A stretch of DNA of 64,000 nucleotides. It comes from Planctomycetota bacterium. GTDB taxonomy: Bacteria > Planctomycetota > Planctomycetia > Pirellulales > Lacipirellulaceae. Of this stretch, positions 20,548-28,862 are shown in pieces (positions within the stretch are counted from its first letter, which is position 1; each line of letters begins with the position of its first letter). Below the pieces are notes generated by a model. It ran no database searches. It was not told where the DNA came from and worked only from the letters and a program-made list of their open reading frames with translations. Where the stretch lies: assembly GCA_029259945.1 (NCBI GenBank), contig JAJDEF010000028.1, positions 1-64,000 on the forward strand, read 5' to 3'. A program made the position numbers and the translations under genes.

Positions 20548-21954
20548 GTGACCAGGAACAAGAAGAAACCACAGATGAACAGGCAGAAAGCTAAGAGCCT
20601 AGAGCAGAGAGCCGGAAAAAAAATCAGCTCTTGGCTTTCCGCTCTTAGCTCTCCGCTTACAAGCCGTGTTTATCTGTGTTCATCCCTGGCTAATTTCCTG
20701 TCCCAAATCAATTTTCGTTTTTTTGCCCTAGCCTTGCTGCTTGCTCTTTTTCAGGCAGATGCAATTGCTCGCGTGACCGTCACCACGGTCGATGGCGACC
20801 CGATATCCGGCGAGTTACTGACCTGGAACACCAAAAGCATTGCGATTTCGCATGAGGGCACGTCAAAAACGTTCAACCTGGATCAGTTGCTCGACATCCG
20901 CTGGTTGCGTGCTGGAAATGTTGCTAAGACACCTGCGGCATTGATCGAACTAAACGATGGCACCCGACTGCCAATCAGCAAGTATGAGGTCACCGATTTT
21001 CAGGCAACGGTCAGTACGTCGCTTTCAAAAAACCCATTGCAGATAGCAACCAATAACATTCGCCGCGTTCAGTTCACCCCGTCCACCGATCAGTTGGCGC
21101 TGCTGTGGAAGGAACTCGAAGATAAACAATTGGCCGGCGATGTACTCATCGTTCATAAAAAGCAGGGGACAATTCTCGACTATCTGCCGGGGCTCTTAGG
21201 AGATATCACTGCCGAGCAAGTTCTCTTTGAATGGGAAGGGGATGAAATCCCCGTAAAACGCTCGAAGATTGCGGCCCTCGCTTATTTCCATGCCACGGAA
21301 TCAAAAAACGAGCCGGCCACTTGCTGGCTGAAAACTAATAACGGCGCGCGGCTTCCTATTGTTTCGACAGTCGTGGAAGGGGCGAATTTAAGGGTCGTTA
21401 CCGTAGACGGTTTGGAATTCATCTTGTCTCAGGATTCTTTGAGCGAAGCTGACTTTTCGCAAGGGAAACTTCGCTACTTAAGTGACCTTGAACCCATTAA
21501 GCAAACCTGGACCCCACGTATTGCCCTGCCACTGGCAGCAAAATTAATCCAAAACCATGGCCTGCCAAGGCGGGATCAATCGTTTACCGGCTCGGCTCTG
21601 ACGCTTGACTGGGGCTCCGAGAAATCGCGCAACCTAAACAACACCCAAACCTACGAAAAAGGATTAGCGATACGCAGTCGCACGGAAATCCTTTATCGTT
21701 TGCCGAAACAAATGCAACGATTTGTCGCGGTTGCTGGTATCGACCCTGCCACAGCGAATCATGGTAGCGTGCTTCTCGAAATTTCAGCCGACGGTCGCGT
21801 CGTCTGGCAAGGAGAGATCGCAGGCCGTAGCCAACCCACCGAAATATCCGTCCCGCTGGATGGGGCACGCCAACTACGAATCTTCGTTGACTATGGTGCC
21901 AACCTTGATTACGGCGACCGTCTTCACCTGATTGATGCTCGTGTGACCAAATGA
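20548..21954 (+). CDS. Exported NPCBM/NEW2-domain protein with repeat-derived N-terminus
   Basis: A 468-aa protein. The recognisable part has a signal-like helix (about residues 60-75, FFALALLLALFQADAIA), SH3-like beta repeats (GEL/ARLPI segments, about 80-300) and a C-terminal NPCBM/NEW2 carbohydrate-binding-like domain (about 320-466, with VLLEISADGRVVWQGEI). The first 47 codons come from a palindromic intergenic repeat (20551-20690) read in frame from a GTG at 20548, leaving a signal peptide with an abnormally long basic n-region. No later ATG exists before the hydrophobic stretch. The next gene overlaps by 4 nt (ATGA). Confidence 0.75.
   Translation: MTRNKKKPQMNRQKAKSLEQRAGKKISSWLSALSSPLTSRVYLCSSLANFLSQINFRFFALALLLALFQADAIARVTVTTVDGDPISGELLTWNTKSIAISHEGTSKTFNLDQLLDIRWLRAGNVAKTPAALIELNDGTRLPISKYEVTDFQATVSTSLSKNPLQIATNNIRRVQFTPSTDQLALLWKELEDKQLAGDVLIVHKKQGTILDYLPGLLGDITAEQVLFEWEGDEIPVKRSKIAALAYFHATESKNEPATCWLKTNNGARLPIVSTVVEGANLRVVTVDGLEFILSQDSLSEADFSQGKLRYLSDLEPIKQTWTPRIALPLAAKLIQNHGLPRRDQSFTGSALTLDWGSEKSRNLNNTQTYEKGLAIRSRTEILYRLPKQMQRFVAVAGIDPATANHGSVLLEISADGRVVWQGEIAGRSQPTEISVPLDGARQLRIFVDYGANLDYGDRLHLIDARVTK
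20551..20690. repeat. Palindromic dispersed repeat inside a 5' coding end
   Basis: An imperfect long inverted repeat. Outer arms are CACAGATGAAC (20570-20580) against GTTTATCTGTG (20668-20678), and inner arms are AGCTAAGAGC (20589-20598) against GCTCTTAGCT (20641-20650), perfect over 10 bp. The composition matches the ACCACAGA... type palindromes that also occur at 24.7 kb in this window. It supplies the first codons of the NPCBM-domain gene. Confidence 0.7.
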
Positions 21955-24725
21955 CCCAAACACCAATGAAACTATCCCTCTTGCTAACGCTTCTGCTTAC
22001 CACGGCCGTAGGTGCAGGAATTGTACCCGACGCCGCGGTAAGAGAAGCCCAGCAGCATCGCATCGAAGTTGTCCAACGCGCATCGGCAACCGCTGTCGCT
22101 GTTTTCGACAGCAAGGGCGAAGGGGGCGGTGCAGGCGTGGTAATATCGCCAGATGGATTTGCACTGACCAATTTTCATGTGGCAGCTCCCAGCGGTACAG
22201 CCATGAAGTGTGGCATGGCAGATGGCCGAGTTTACGATGCGGTGATTGTTGGTCTCGACCCGGTGGGCGATGTCGCACTAATCCAGCTACTTGGCAGAGA
22301 GAATTTCCCTTACGCAGAGCTAGGCAATAGCGACCAAGTCCAGACAGGCGATTGGGTGTATGCCGTCGGCAACCCCTTTCTATTGGCCGACGATTTTACC
22401 CCGTCGGTAAGTTACGGCATCGTTTCCGGCGTCCACCGGTATCAGTACCCAGCAGGTACCCTACTCGAATATACCGACTGCATTCAAACCGATGCTTCCA
22501 TCAATCCAGGCAATTCCGGAGGCCCGCTATTCAATGCCGTTGGTAAAGTCATCGGCATCAATGGCCGTGGATCGTTTGAAAAGCGTGGCCGTGTGAATGT
22601 TGGCGTTGGTTACGCAATCTCCATCAATCAAATTAAGCGCTTTCTTGGCCACCTCAAGAGTGGCCGAATCGTCGATCATGCAACACTAGGGGCCACGGTC
22701 GCAACCGAAGAAGACGGCCGAGTTGTCATCGACGACATACTAGAAACATGTGATGCCTATCGGCGCGGCCTGCGCTATGGCGATGAGATAACTCGCTTTG
22801 CCGGACGAGAAATCACCTCGGCCAATGCACTGCAAAATGTACTAGGCATTTTTCCTCGTGGTTGGACCGTTCCGCTATCCTTTCGCCGCGACGGGTCTAC
22901 TTTTGATATCCAAGTCCGTCTGCTGAGCTTGCACGATCAAGCACAACTCTACGACCTTGTGCAAACTGAAGCACAAAAGCCAGCGAAGCCTCATCAAGAT
23001 GACCAAGAGAAGGACAAACCGAAGTTACCGCCGGCATTCAAAAAGAATGCAAAGCTACCCGAGGTGGTGGCGCAGCGATTCGAAGCACGGCGTGGCTATG
23101 CCAACTATTGGTACAACCTTCAAAAGCAACAGGAGCTATGGAGTCGTTATCAGAGCGATCGTGACGGTGCCGTTGCGAGCTACGTCTGGAAACTCAACGG
23201 GCATCTACCTTCGGGTGAGCCTTTTCAAATCGAAACCGAAGCAAAAAAGGCTTCGATGCAGTTGCCTGTGGGTAATACGAGTGTCCAGTTCACCGAGAAT
23301 CTTGAACGGCAACTCAGTCCACCCGGCTCCGGAGGTTTGCTGCTGACCCTTCATCTTTGGCAGCGGATGCTAGACAAAGGGCTCCGCCAATTTGGCGAAG
23401 TCTATTATCTGGGACAATTACCAATCGGCCCCCATGCGACGCGTGTCGACTGTTTGGTCGGAATCTATGCCGGGATTGAAATTCGATTTCTATTTTCACG
23501 CAATCACGGCGAGCTCGTCGGCATCGACATGTTTCCTGAGGACGAGCGAGACCCCTGCAAACTGCGATTCTTCGACTTTGGCGGACTCGACGACGGCCAA
23601 CGAATCGCAAAACGCTGGCAAGTCACCCATGGCGGCACCCTCTACGCCGAATTGCAAATGGACAAATGTGAAGGAACCGACGGGCTCTTTCGTGCTAAAC
23701 CATTAACGAGCAAGACCGAGCCTAAGGAGATCGCCGAGCCGCCTGTTCTTTCACGCCCGCCGGCCAATATTCGCAACGCCTGGAATAAAGTCGTCAAACT
23801 TTACGGGGCAGGGGGGCTACGGCAGATGGAATCCTATCAGTCGGGCATTCTCATCTCGACGGACGGCCATGTGCTCACCGCGCTGAGTTATGTGCTAGAT
23901 ACCGAAGACTTGGTTGCGATTCTTGATGATGGACGCAAGTTTCAAGCTGAATTTCTCGGCAGCGACCCAGTACGTGAAATTGCCGTACTTAAACTGCAGG
24001 CTGCCGACGAACCGTTCCCCTATTTCGATCTCCACGCGGCTCCGATGCCAACCGAAGGGGATCGTATTATGGCGTTGAGCAATCTTTTTGGCATTGCCAC
24101 GGGGGACGAACCGGTGAGCGTATTGAAAGGCGTGGTCACTGCAATCGCTCCCCTATCGGCCCGCCGCGGAGCGTTTCAATCAAACTATCGTGGTCAAGTT
24201 TTTGTGCTCGATGCTTATGCAAACAACCCTGGGTCTGCAGGGGGCGCGTTGGTGGATTGGCAAGGCCGGTTGCTCGGCATCTTGGGAAAAGAACTGCGCA
24301 GCGAAGTCACCGGCACCTGGCTGAATTATGCTCTACCGGCCAATGCAGTCGTTGAGGCCGTCGACGCTATTATTGCCGGCCGCGAAATTCAATCAGCAGA
24401 TTCCAAAGGCCAACTGCCTGAGCAACCTCTCACACCCGAAATCCTAGGTTTGCGTCTGGTCCCCAACGTGCTAGCGCGTACTCCTCCCTACATTGATACC
24501 GTGCGTCTAAGTTCGGCGGCCGATGTTGCCGGGCTCAGGTCAGATGATCTCATCGTCTTTGTCGAAGGCGAGCCGGTCTCTTCGCGACAAGCATTTTTAG
24601 ATCGTTTGCGCTATCACGACCGCGAACAAAACTTGCGATTATCGGTGCTTCGTGATGGTGCCCTACTAGAATTCGAACTCCAGGCAAACTCCCTCTTAGA
24701 AAACCCTAACACGCCAGAGCCTTGA
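21951..24725 (+). CDS. HtrA-like protein: active S1C domain, inactive second protease domain, PDZ domains
   Basis: A 924-aa exported protein with a signal peptide (about 6-22). The first trypsin-like domain has a complete triad: TNFHV (His76), GDVAL (Asp107) and GNSGGP (Ser189). A PDZ domain lies at about 245-325. A second trypsin-like domain (about 610-775) keeps the fold but has TALSYV where TNxHV is expected (Ser646 for His) and GSAGGA for GNSGGP (Ala763 for Ser), so it should be proteolytically dead. A last PDZ domain is at about 830-910. It overlaps the NPCBM gene by 4 nt. Likely role: periplasmic quality control tied to the VWA/MoxR operon; the pairing is inferred from linkage. Confidence 0.88.
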   Translation: MTQTPMKLSLLLTLLLTTAVGAGIVPDAAVREAQQHRIEVVQRASATAVAVFDSKGEGGGAGVVISPDGFALTNFHVAAPSGTAMKCGMADGRVYDAVIVGLDPVGDVALIQLLGRENFPYAELGNSDQVQTGDWVYAVGNPFLLADDFTPSVSYGIVSGVHRYQYPAGTLLEYTDCIQTDASINPGNSGGPLFNAVGKVIGINGRGSFEKRGRVNVGVGYAISINQIKRFLGHLKSGRIVDHATLGATVATEEDGRVVIDDILETCDAYRRGLRYGDEITRFAGREITSANALQNVLGIFPRGWTVPLSFRRDGSTFDIQVRLLSLHDQAQLYDLVQTEAQKPAKPHQDDQEKDKPKLPPAFKKNAKLPEVVAQRFEARRGYANYWYNLQKQQELWSRYQSDRDGAVASYVWKLNGHLPSGEPFQIETEAKKASMQLPVGNTSVQFTENLERQLSPPGSGGLLLTLHLWQRMLDKGLRQFGEVYYLGQLPIGPHATRVDCLVGIYAGIEIRFLFSRNHGELVGIDMFPEDERDPCKLRFFDFGGLDDGQRIAKRWQVTHGGTLYAELQMDKCEGTDGLFRAKPLTSKTEPKEIAEPPVLSRPPANIRNAWNKVVKLYGAGGLRQMESYQSGILISTDGHVLTALSYVLDTEDLVAILDDGRKFQAEFLGSDPVREIAVLKLQAADEPFPYFDLHAAPMPTEGDRIMALSNLFGIATGDEPVSVLKGVVTAIAPLSARRGAFQSNYRGQVFVLDAYANNPGSAGGALVDWQGRLLGILGKELRSEVTGTWLNYALPANAVVEAVDAIIAGREIQSADSKGQLPEQPLTPEILGLRLVPNVLARTPPYIDTVRLSSAADVAGLRSDDLIVFVEGEPVSSRQAFLDRLRYHDREQNLRLSVLRDGALLEFELQANSLLENPNTPEP

Positions 24726-24738
24726 ATCAAGACAACTA

Positions 24739-24890
24739 CAAAGTCGGTACGATCAATTGAAAAGATTTACCACAGAGGGCGCAGAGCAGCACAGAGTGTC
24801 TAAAAAATAAGCTTTTCTCCGTGTTCTCTGTGCCCTCTGTGGTTCAGTTAATTTTGTTTTATCTTATGCCATTGCGACTTTGCAGTTCAC
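24739..24890. repeat. Dispersed palindromic repeat, copy 1
   Basis: Begins CAAAGTCGGTACGATCAAT. It contains an imperfect hairpin made of an ACCACAGAGGGCGCAGAG arm (about 24769-24786) and a CTCTGTGCCCTCTGTGGT arm (about 24826-24843), and ends TTGCAGTTC. The flanks reappear at 30071-30199. It fills the gap between the two HtrA-like genes and carries no coding signal. Confidence 0.8.
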
Positions 24891-24912
24891 TCAAGCCTTG
24901 AACCGAAACAAA

Positions 24913-26877
24913 ATGAAATATCTTGCAGCCCTATTGTTGACATTGCTATTTGCAAATCCTGCGCTGACGCGCGCAGAAGTCAGTCTAGACCTACGGGAGC
25001 AACAAGCCTGGCATGCAGCAGCCGAAACGGTTGCGGATTCAGTGGTACAAATCCACACCGTCGGTGGCCTCGATCGGGTGGGTAAAGCGCTCCTCTCGCA
25101 GGGGCCTACCACCGGCTTAATCGTCTCGGCAGATGGCTACATTGTGTCGAGCGCTTTTAATTTTGCCGGGCAACCCAATTCCATCCTCGTCCGCCTAGCC
25201 AACGGCAAACAGTTGCCAGCAGAGCTTGTCGCCCGTGACAAAAACCGATTGCTAGTCCTGCTTAAAGTCGAATCAGAAACACCTCTGCCCGTGACTGAAG
25301 CAGTCGCCGAAGACCAAATTCATGTGGGCCAATGGTCGGTCGCAGTCGGTCGTACGTTTAACAACGATCAAGTAAATGTCTCGGTAGGGATCATCAGCGG
25401 ATTACGCCGACGCTCTGGCCGAGTGATTCAAACCGACGCCAGCATCTCGGTAGCCAACTATGGCGGACCGTTAGTCGATATCGATGGCCGTACACTGGGC
25501 ATACTCGTCCCGATGGCACCACAAGGTGATGAAGGTCAGCTCGCTGGTGCTAAATACTATGATTCGGGAATCGGATTTGCGGTTCCGCTGACCCATGTTC
25601 TTTCGGTGCTCGAACGGTGGAAACTGGGCGAAGATCTTCTGCCAGGGAAATTAGGAGTAGGGCTTGCCGCAGGACCTGCCGCGATCACTCCCCCAAAAAT
25701 CGTCTCCGTTTGGCCTGGGTCGCCAGCAGCGGCTGCCGGTTGGAAAACCGACGATTTGATCTTATCGATCAACGCTCAGTCGGTCACCACTCAAGCTCAG
25801 TTGCGATTTCTAATCGTCCCCCGCTATGCCGGGGATACCCTGGACGTAATAATCCGGCGAGGCGAGAAGGAGTTGGAATCAAAAATCACCCTTGCCGGCG
25901 AGATGGCCGTTTATCGCCATGCGTTTTTAGGCGTGTTGCCTGATCGAAGTGGCAAGTCGGAAGAAACGGATGGCATCCTCATACAAAAGGTCTGGCCGAA
26001 TAGCCCAGCCGCAGTGGCGGGGCTTAAGGCGGGTGATTTGCTAAAGGCCATCAATCAAAAAAAACTCAAGTCGTTTGAAAAAGCACTGGAAGTCTTGGCA
26101 GCGTTGCAACCCAAAGAGTTAGTCCAACTGACGGTCATTCGTAATAAAACCGAGCTTGCACTCACTGTCGAATTAAGCGAGCTGCCCACTGCAATTCTCG
26201 AACGCGATGAATTAACCGTCCCCAAAAGTGCTCCAGAAGACCATAACAACCAAGAACTCCAATCGATCAAACTTCCTGAATTCAAGCAAGAGGCCCTGTT
26301 TTTTGCGGCCGAGACAGACACCGACCATCAAAAAGGCCTGCTACTTTGGTTAGGTGATGGCAGCGACGAGGGCGATCAACAGCTCCTCAATGCTTGGCGA
26401 GAAATATGCCGTCGTGACCACCTAGTTTTGCTGATTGCCCACCCAGCGAATACGACAGGATGGACCTCAGACGACTTGGCCTATCTCGAACGGCTCGCGC
26501 GATCAGCGCAGAATCGTTGGCGTCTCAATCCTCAAAGAATCGTCGCGGGTGGTATCGAAAAAGCAGGCCAACTGGCTTTCGCATTGGCATTCGCAAAGCG
26601 TAAAAATTTCAGCGGCGCGATTGGCATCGATGCCCCCTTACCCCGGTCGCTGCAAATTCCTACAAATCATCCAGGCACCCGCTTAGCGATTCTCGCCATC
26701 GAGTCACAGAACTCCACCTTCGCACCACTCATCCGAAACGACCTAGAGCGACTCCACCAAGCAGGCTACCCCGCCAGTTGGCTTCAAGTTCCTGCCCGCA
26801 ATGACAACCCATCGGCACTCGATTCGAAAGTCACCGAGAGCCTCTCGCGCTGGATCAACGGACTCGACCGGCTTTAG
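24913..26877 (+). CDS. Pseudoprotease-PDZ-PDZ-pseudohydrolase fusion
   Basis: The product is 654 aa from the ATG at 24913; an upstream TTG lies inside the repeat and is less likely. It has a signal peptide (about 3-21), then a trypsin/HtrA-like domain (about 30-220) in which all three triad positions are changed: SSAFN for TNxHV, RLLVLL for the Asp motif, and VANYGGPL for GNSGGPL (Tyr for Ser). Two PDZ domains follow (about 240-330 and 345-430). The C-terminal 190 residues look like an alpha/beta-hydrolase fold, but the nucleophile elbow reads VAGGIEKAG instead of GxSxG. It is probably a binding or regulatory protein rather than an enzyme, and shares ancestry with the neighbouring HtrA-like gene. 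Confidence 0.82.
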   Translation: MKYLAALLLTLLFANPALTRAEVSLDLREQQAWHAAAETVADSVVQIHTVGGLDRVGKALLSQGPTTGLIVSADGYIVSSAFNFAGQPNSILVRLANGKQLPAELVARDKNRLLVLLKVESETPLPVTEAVAEDQIHVGQWSVAVGRTFNNDQVNVSVGIISGLRRRSGRVIQTDASISVANYGGPLVDIDGRTLGILVPMAPQGDEGQLAGAKYYDSGIGFAVPLTHVLSVLERWKLGEDLLPGKLGVGLAAGPAAITPPKIVSVWPGSPAAAAGWKTDDLILSINAQSVTTQAQLRFLIVPRYAGDTLDVIIRRGEKELESKITLAGEMAVYRHAFLGVLPDRSGKSEETDGILIQKVWPNSPAAVAGLKAGDLLKAINQKKLKSFEKALEVLAALQPKELVQLTVIRNKTELALTVELSELPTAILERDELTVPKSAPEDHNNQELQSIKLPEFKQEALFFAAETDTDHQKGLLLWLGDGSDEGDQQLLNAWREICRRDHLVLLIAHPANTTGWTSDDLAYLERLARSAQNRWRLNPQRIVAGGIEKAGQLAFALAFAKRKNFSGAIGIDAPLPRSLQIPTNHPGTRLAILAIESQNSTFAPLIRNDLERLHQAGYPASWLQVPARNDNPSALDSKVTESLSRWINGLDRL

Positions 26878-26921
26878 AGAGAGTTTAGATTTACCGTAGG
26901 GGCACGGTGTATACAGCAGGC

Positions 26922-27062
26922 AGGGTGTGCCAAAGCGAAGGGGCGGCACACCGATTTGTTTGACATCACATTCTCAAAAAGGTGGGCCTAACGGCACCAC
27001 CCTACGGGTACACCCCATGCTCTACTGCCCCCTTCTCTGTGTTCCCCGTGCCTCCGTGGTTA
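26922..27062. repeat. Cluster of REP-like hairpins and a half palindrome
   Basis: Three short elements lie between convergent genes. GGTGTGCC (26924-26931) pairs with GGCACACC (26945-26952). GGTGG (26981-26985) pairs with CCACC (26997-27001). At 27031-27062 there is a half copy of the TTCTCTGTG...CCGTGGTT arm of the palindrome found at 24.8 kb. They may act as transcription-end or mRNA-stabilising hairpins. Confidence 0.6.
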
Positions 27063-27089
27063 CTACCCCCGCTTGCTACGGTACCCGGC

Positions 27090-28862
27090 TTAGCCCAGTT
27101 CACTTATCGGCCGAGGCTTGATGCCTTCAGGAGTTTCATCGCTCGCGACATCAAACCACTCGGGCTTGAATTGAATACGGCGATTTTCTTTCATCGCGAT
27201 ATTCGAAGTCAGTGCAACAATCGCGTCGGCCATGGCCACCTTGGGAGGACACTTAGGAAGATTCTCAGGGGCAGGGTTCTTGATGCAGTAGGCCCAATGT
27301 TCGATTTCTTCGCGATAGCCACGGCTTGGCTCTTTGGGCATGGCTGCTGCGGCTACCGCCGCTTGTCCGCCGCCCGTTTCGTAGGTGTTCATCACCGCGC
27401 CATCTTTCCCCGCAGAGACAGAAATCTTGGTGTCGACTTCCGACCGCTTGAAAAGCATTACGTCCGTTTCGCGTTCTAAAATCAAGGTGCCCTTGGTTCC
27501 CAAGACGATTTCGCCATAGCCGCCAAATCCATTGCCGTTAATCGAAGAATAGCTGACAACAATCTTCTTATTCGAATCGGCTACATTGCCTTCGTCGTCG
27601 AAGTAACCCTCGGCGGGGAATTCGAACATCGTGTAGACATGATCGTCCACATCGCGATCTGCGGGGAAGAGGTGCCGTCCGCCCACGCCGGTCACGCTCA
27701 ACGGCATCACCTTTTTATGGTCTTTGCGCTGGGCACTAATAAAAATGCTCGCTGCGTCGAGTTGGTGGCTACCTAACTCCGCCATCAGGCCTCCCCCGGT
27801 GCGATCCCAGAGGCGCCAACGAATCAGCTCTTCAAGCGCCGTCCGCTTTCGACCGGCGCCGTCCTCCAGAGTTTTTTCTACATAGCCATAGTCTGCAGCG
27901 GTCTCGCTGAGTGCAATATCCTCAAGCTGTTTTTGCTTTTGAGCGACGCGCTTCGCCCAAAGGTCGGCTTCTGAACCGGTCGAACGGTCACGTTTTTTGC
28001 TCCAAGCATGCAGCTCTTCAAGCAACTTATATTCCGCCCTCAGCGTCTTTTCGGCTCCGGTGCCACCCTCTTTCCGCGTTTTACGGCGTAGGGCGATATA
28101 CTCTTTTTCGCTCATCACCTCGACAGGCAATGGCGGTTGCCAGCTATCGGAACCAGGCAAATTGCCGCGGTGCCATTGGGCCCGAATATGATGGATGTCG
28201 CCTAGCAAGCCGCTTCGGATTTGAGAAACGGCATTGTCATACAAAATGCTGTAATGACGCTGATGCCCTGTGGCGAGGATCATCCCGGTTTCTTCGGACA
28301 CGCGCGCCATTTCTTTGCACTGCGCGATGCTGTGCGCCATCAGTTTTTCGGTCAGCACATGCTTGCCGGCTTTCATCGCCTTGATCGCAGCGATGTCGTG
28401 TAGCCACAGCGGCAGAACCACTAGCACCGCCTCGACATTTTCGTCGGCAATCAACTCCTCATAGTCGTTGTAGACGGCAACGTGTTCTTTGGCTTCTTTT
28501 TCTGTCTTCCAGTCGTAAACATTCATCAGGCCAGGACGAGCCTTGATGGTGCCAGCGCTGTAGTTATCGCCGTGAAAAGCGCGGTGGAGGCTATAGGGGC
28601 GGATATCAGCAATGGCCACGACCTCGATATAGTCGGGATTCAGCGCCCCGATCAGTACACCGCCCTCATCTCCGGTGCCAATAATCCCCACGCGGAGGCG
28701 ATCTTTGCCGACTTTCCCGTAGTTAAAGTAAGTGGCGCCGAGCGTTGCACCAGCAGCCGTCCCTCCAAGTATCGAACCCTTGAGAAAGTCGCGTCGTGTC
28801 GACCCGACCGCTTCGAGGAAATTCTGTTTGCCGACGTCTTTTTGTTCGGGTGTAAGATTCAT
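27090..28862 (-). CDS. Tat-exported Gfo/Idh/MocA-family oxidoreductase
   Basis: An NAD(P)-dependent oxidoreductase of the glucose-fructose oxidoreductase/inositol dehydrogenase family, 590 aa from the chosen start. The N-terminus carries a Tat signal (TRRDFLKGSILGG, about residues 22-40). The Rossmann motif GIIGTGDEGG follows, and the family EKP position reads TEKLM. The protein is longer than typical members, with an inserted charged helical region (about 250-330). The ATG at 28862 overlaps the stop of the DoxX gene as ATGA, so the two are translationally coupled. The substrate is unknown; export with cofactor implies a periplasmic sugar or polyol role. Confidence 0.9.
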   Translation of the reverse strand: MNLTPEQKDVGKQNFLEAVGSTRRDFLKGSILGGTAAGATLGATYFNYGKVGKDRLRVGIIGTGDEGGVLIGALNPDYIEVVAIADIRPYSLHRAFHGDNYSAGTIKARPGLMNVYDWKTEKEAKEHVAVYNDYEELIADENVEAVLVVLPLWLHDIAAIKAMKAGKHVLTEKLMAHSIAQCKEMARVSEETGMILATGHQRHYSILYDNAVSQIRSGLLGDIHHIRAQWHRGNLPGSDSWQPPLPVEVMSEKEYIALRRKTRKEGGTGAEKTLRAEYKLLEELHAWSKKRDRSTGSEADLWAKRVAQKQKQLEDIALSETAADYGYVEKTLEDGAGRKRTALEELIRWRLWDRTGGGLMAELGSHQLDAASIFISAQRKDHKKVMPLSVTGVGGRHLFPADRDVDDHVYTMFEFPAEGYFDDEGNVADSNKKIVVSYSSINGNGFGGYGEIVLGTKGTLILERETDVMLFKRSEVDTKISVSAGKDGAVMNTYETGGGQAAVAAAAMPKEPSRGYREEIEHWAYCIKNPAPENLPKCPPKVAMADAIVALTSNIAMKENRRIQFKPEWFDVASDETPEGIKPRPISELG

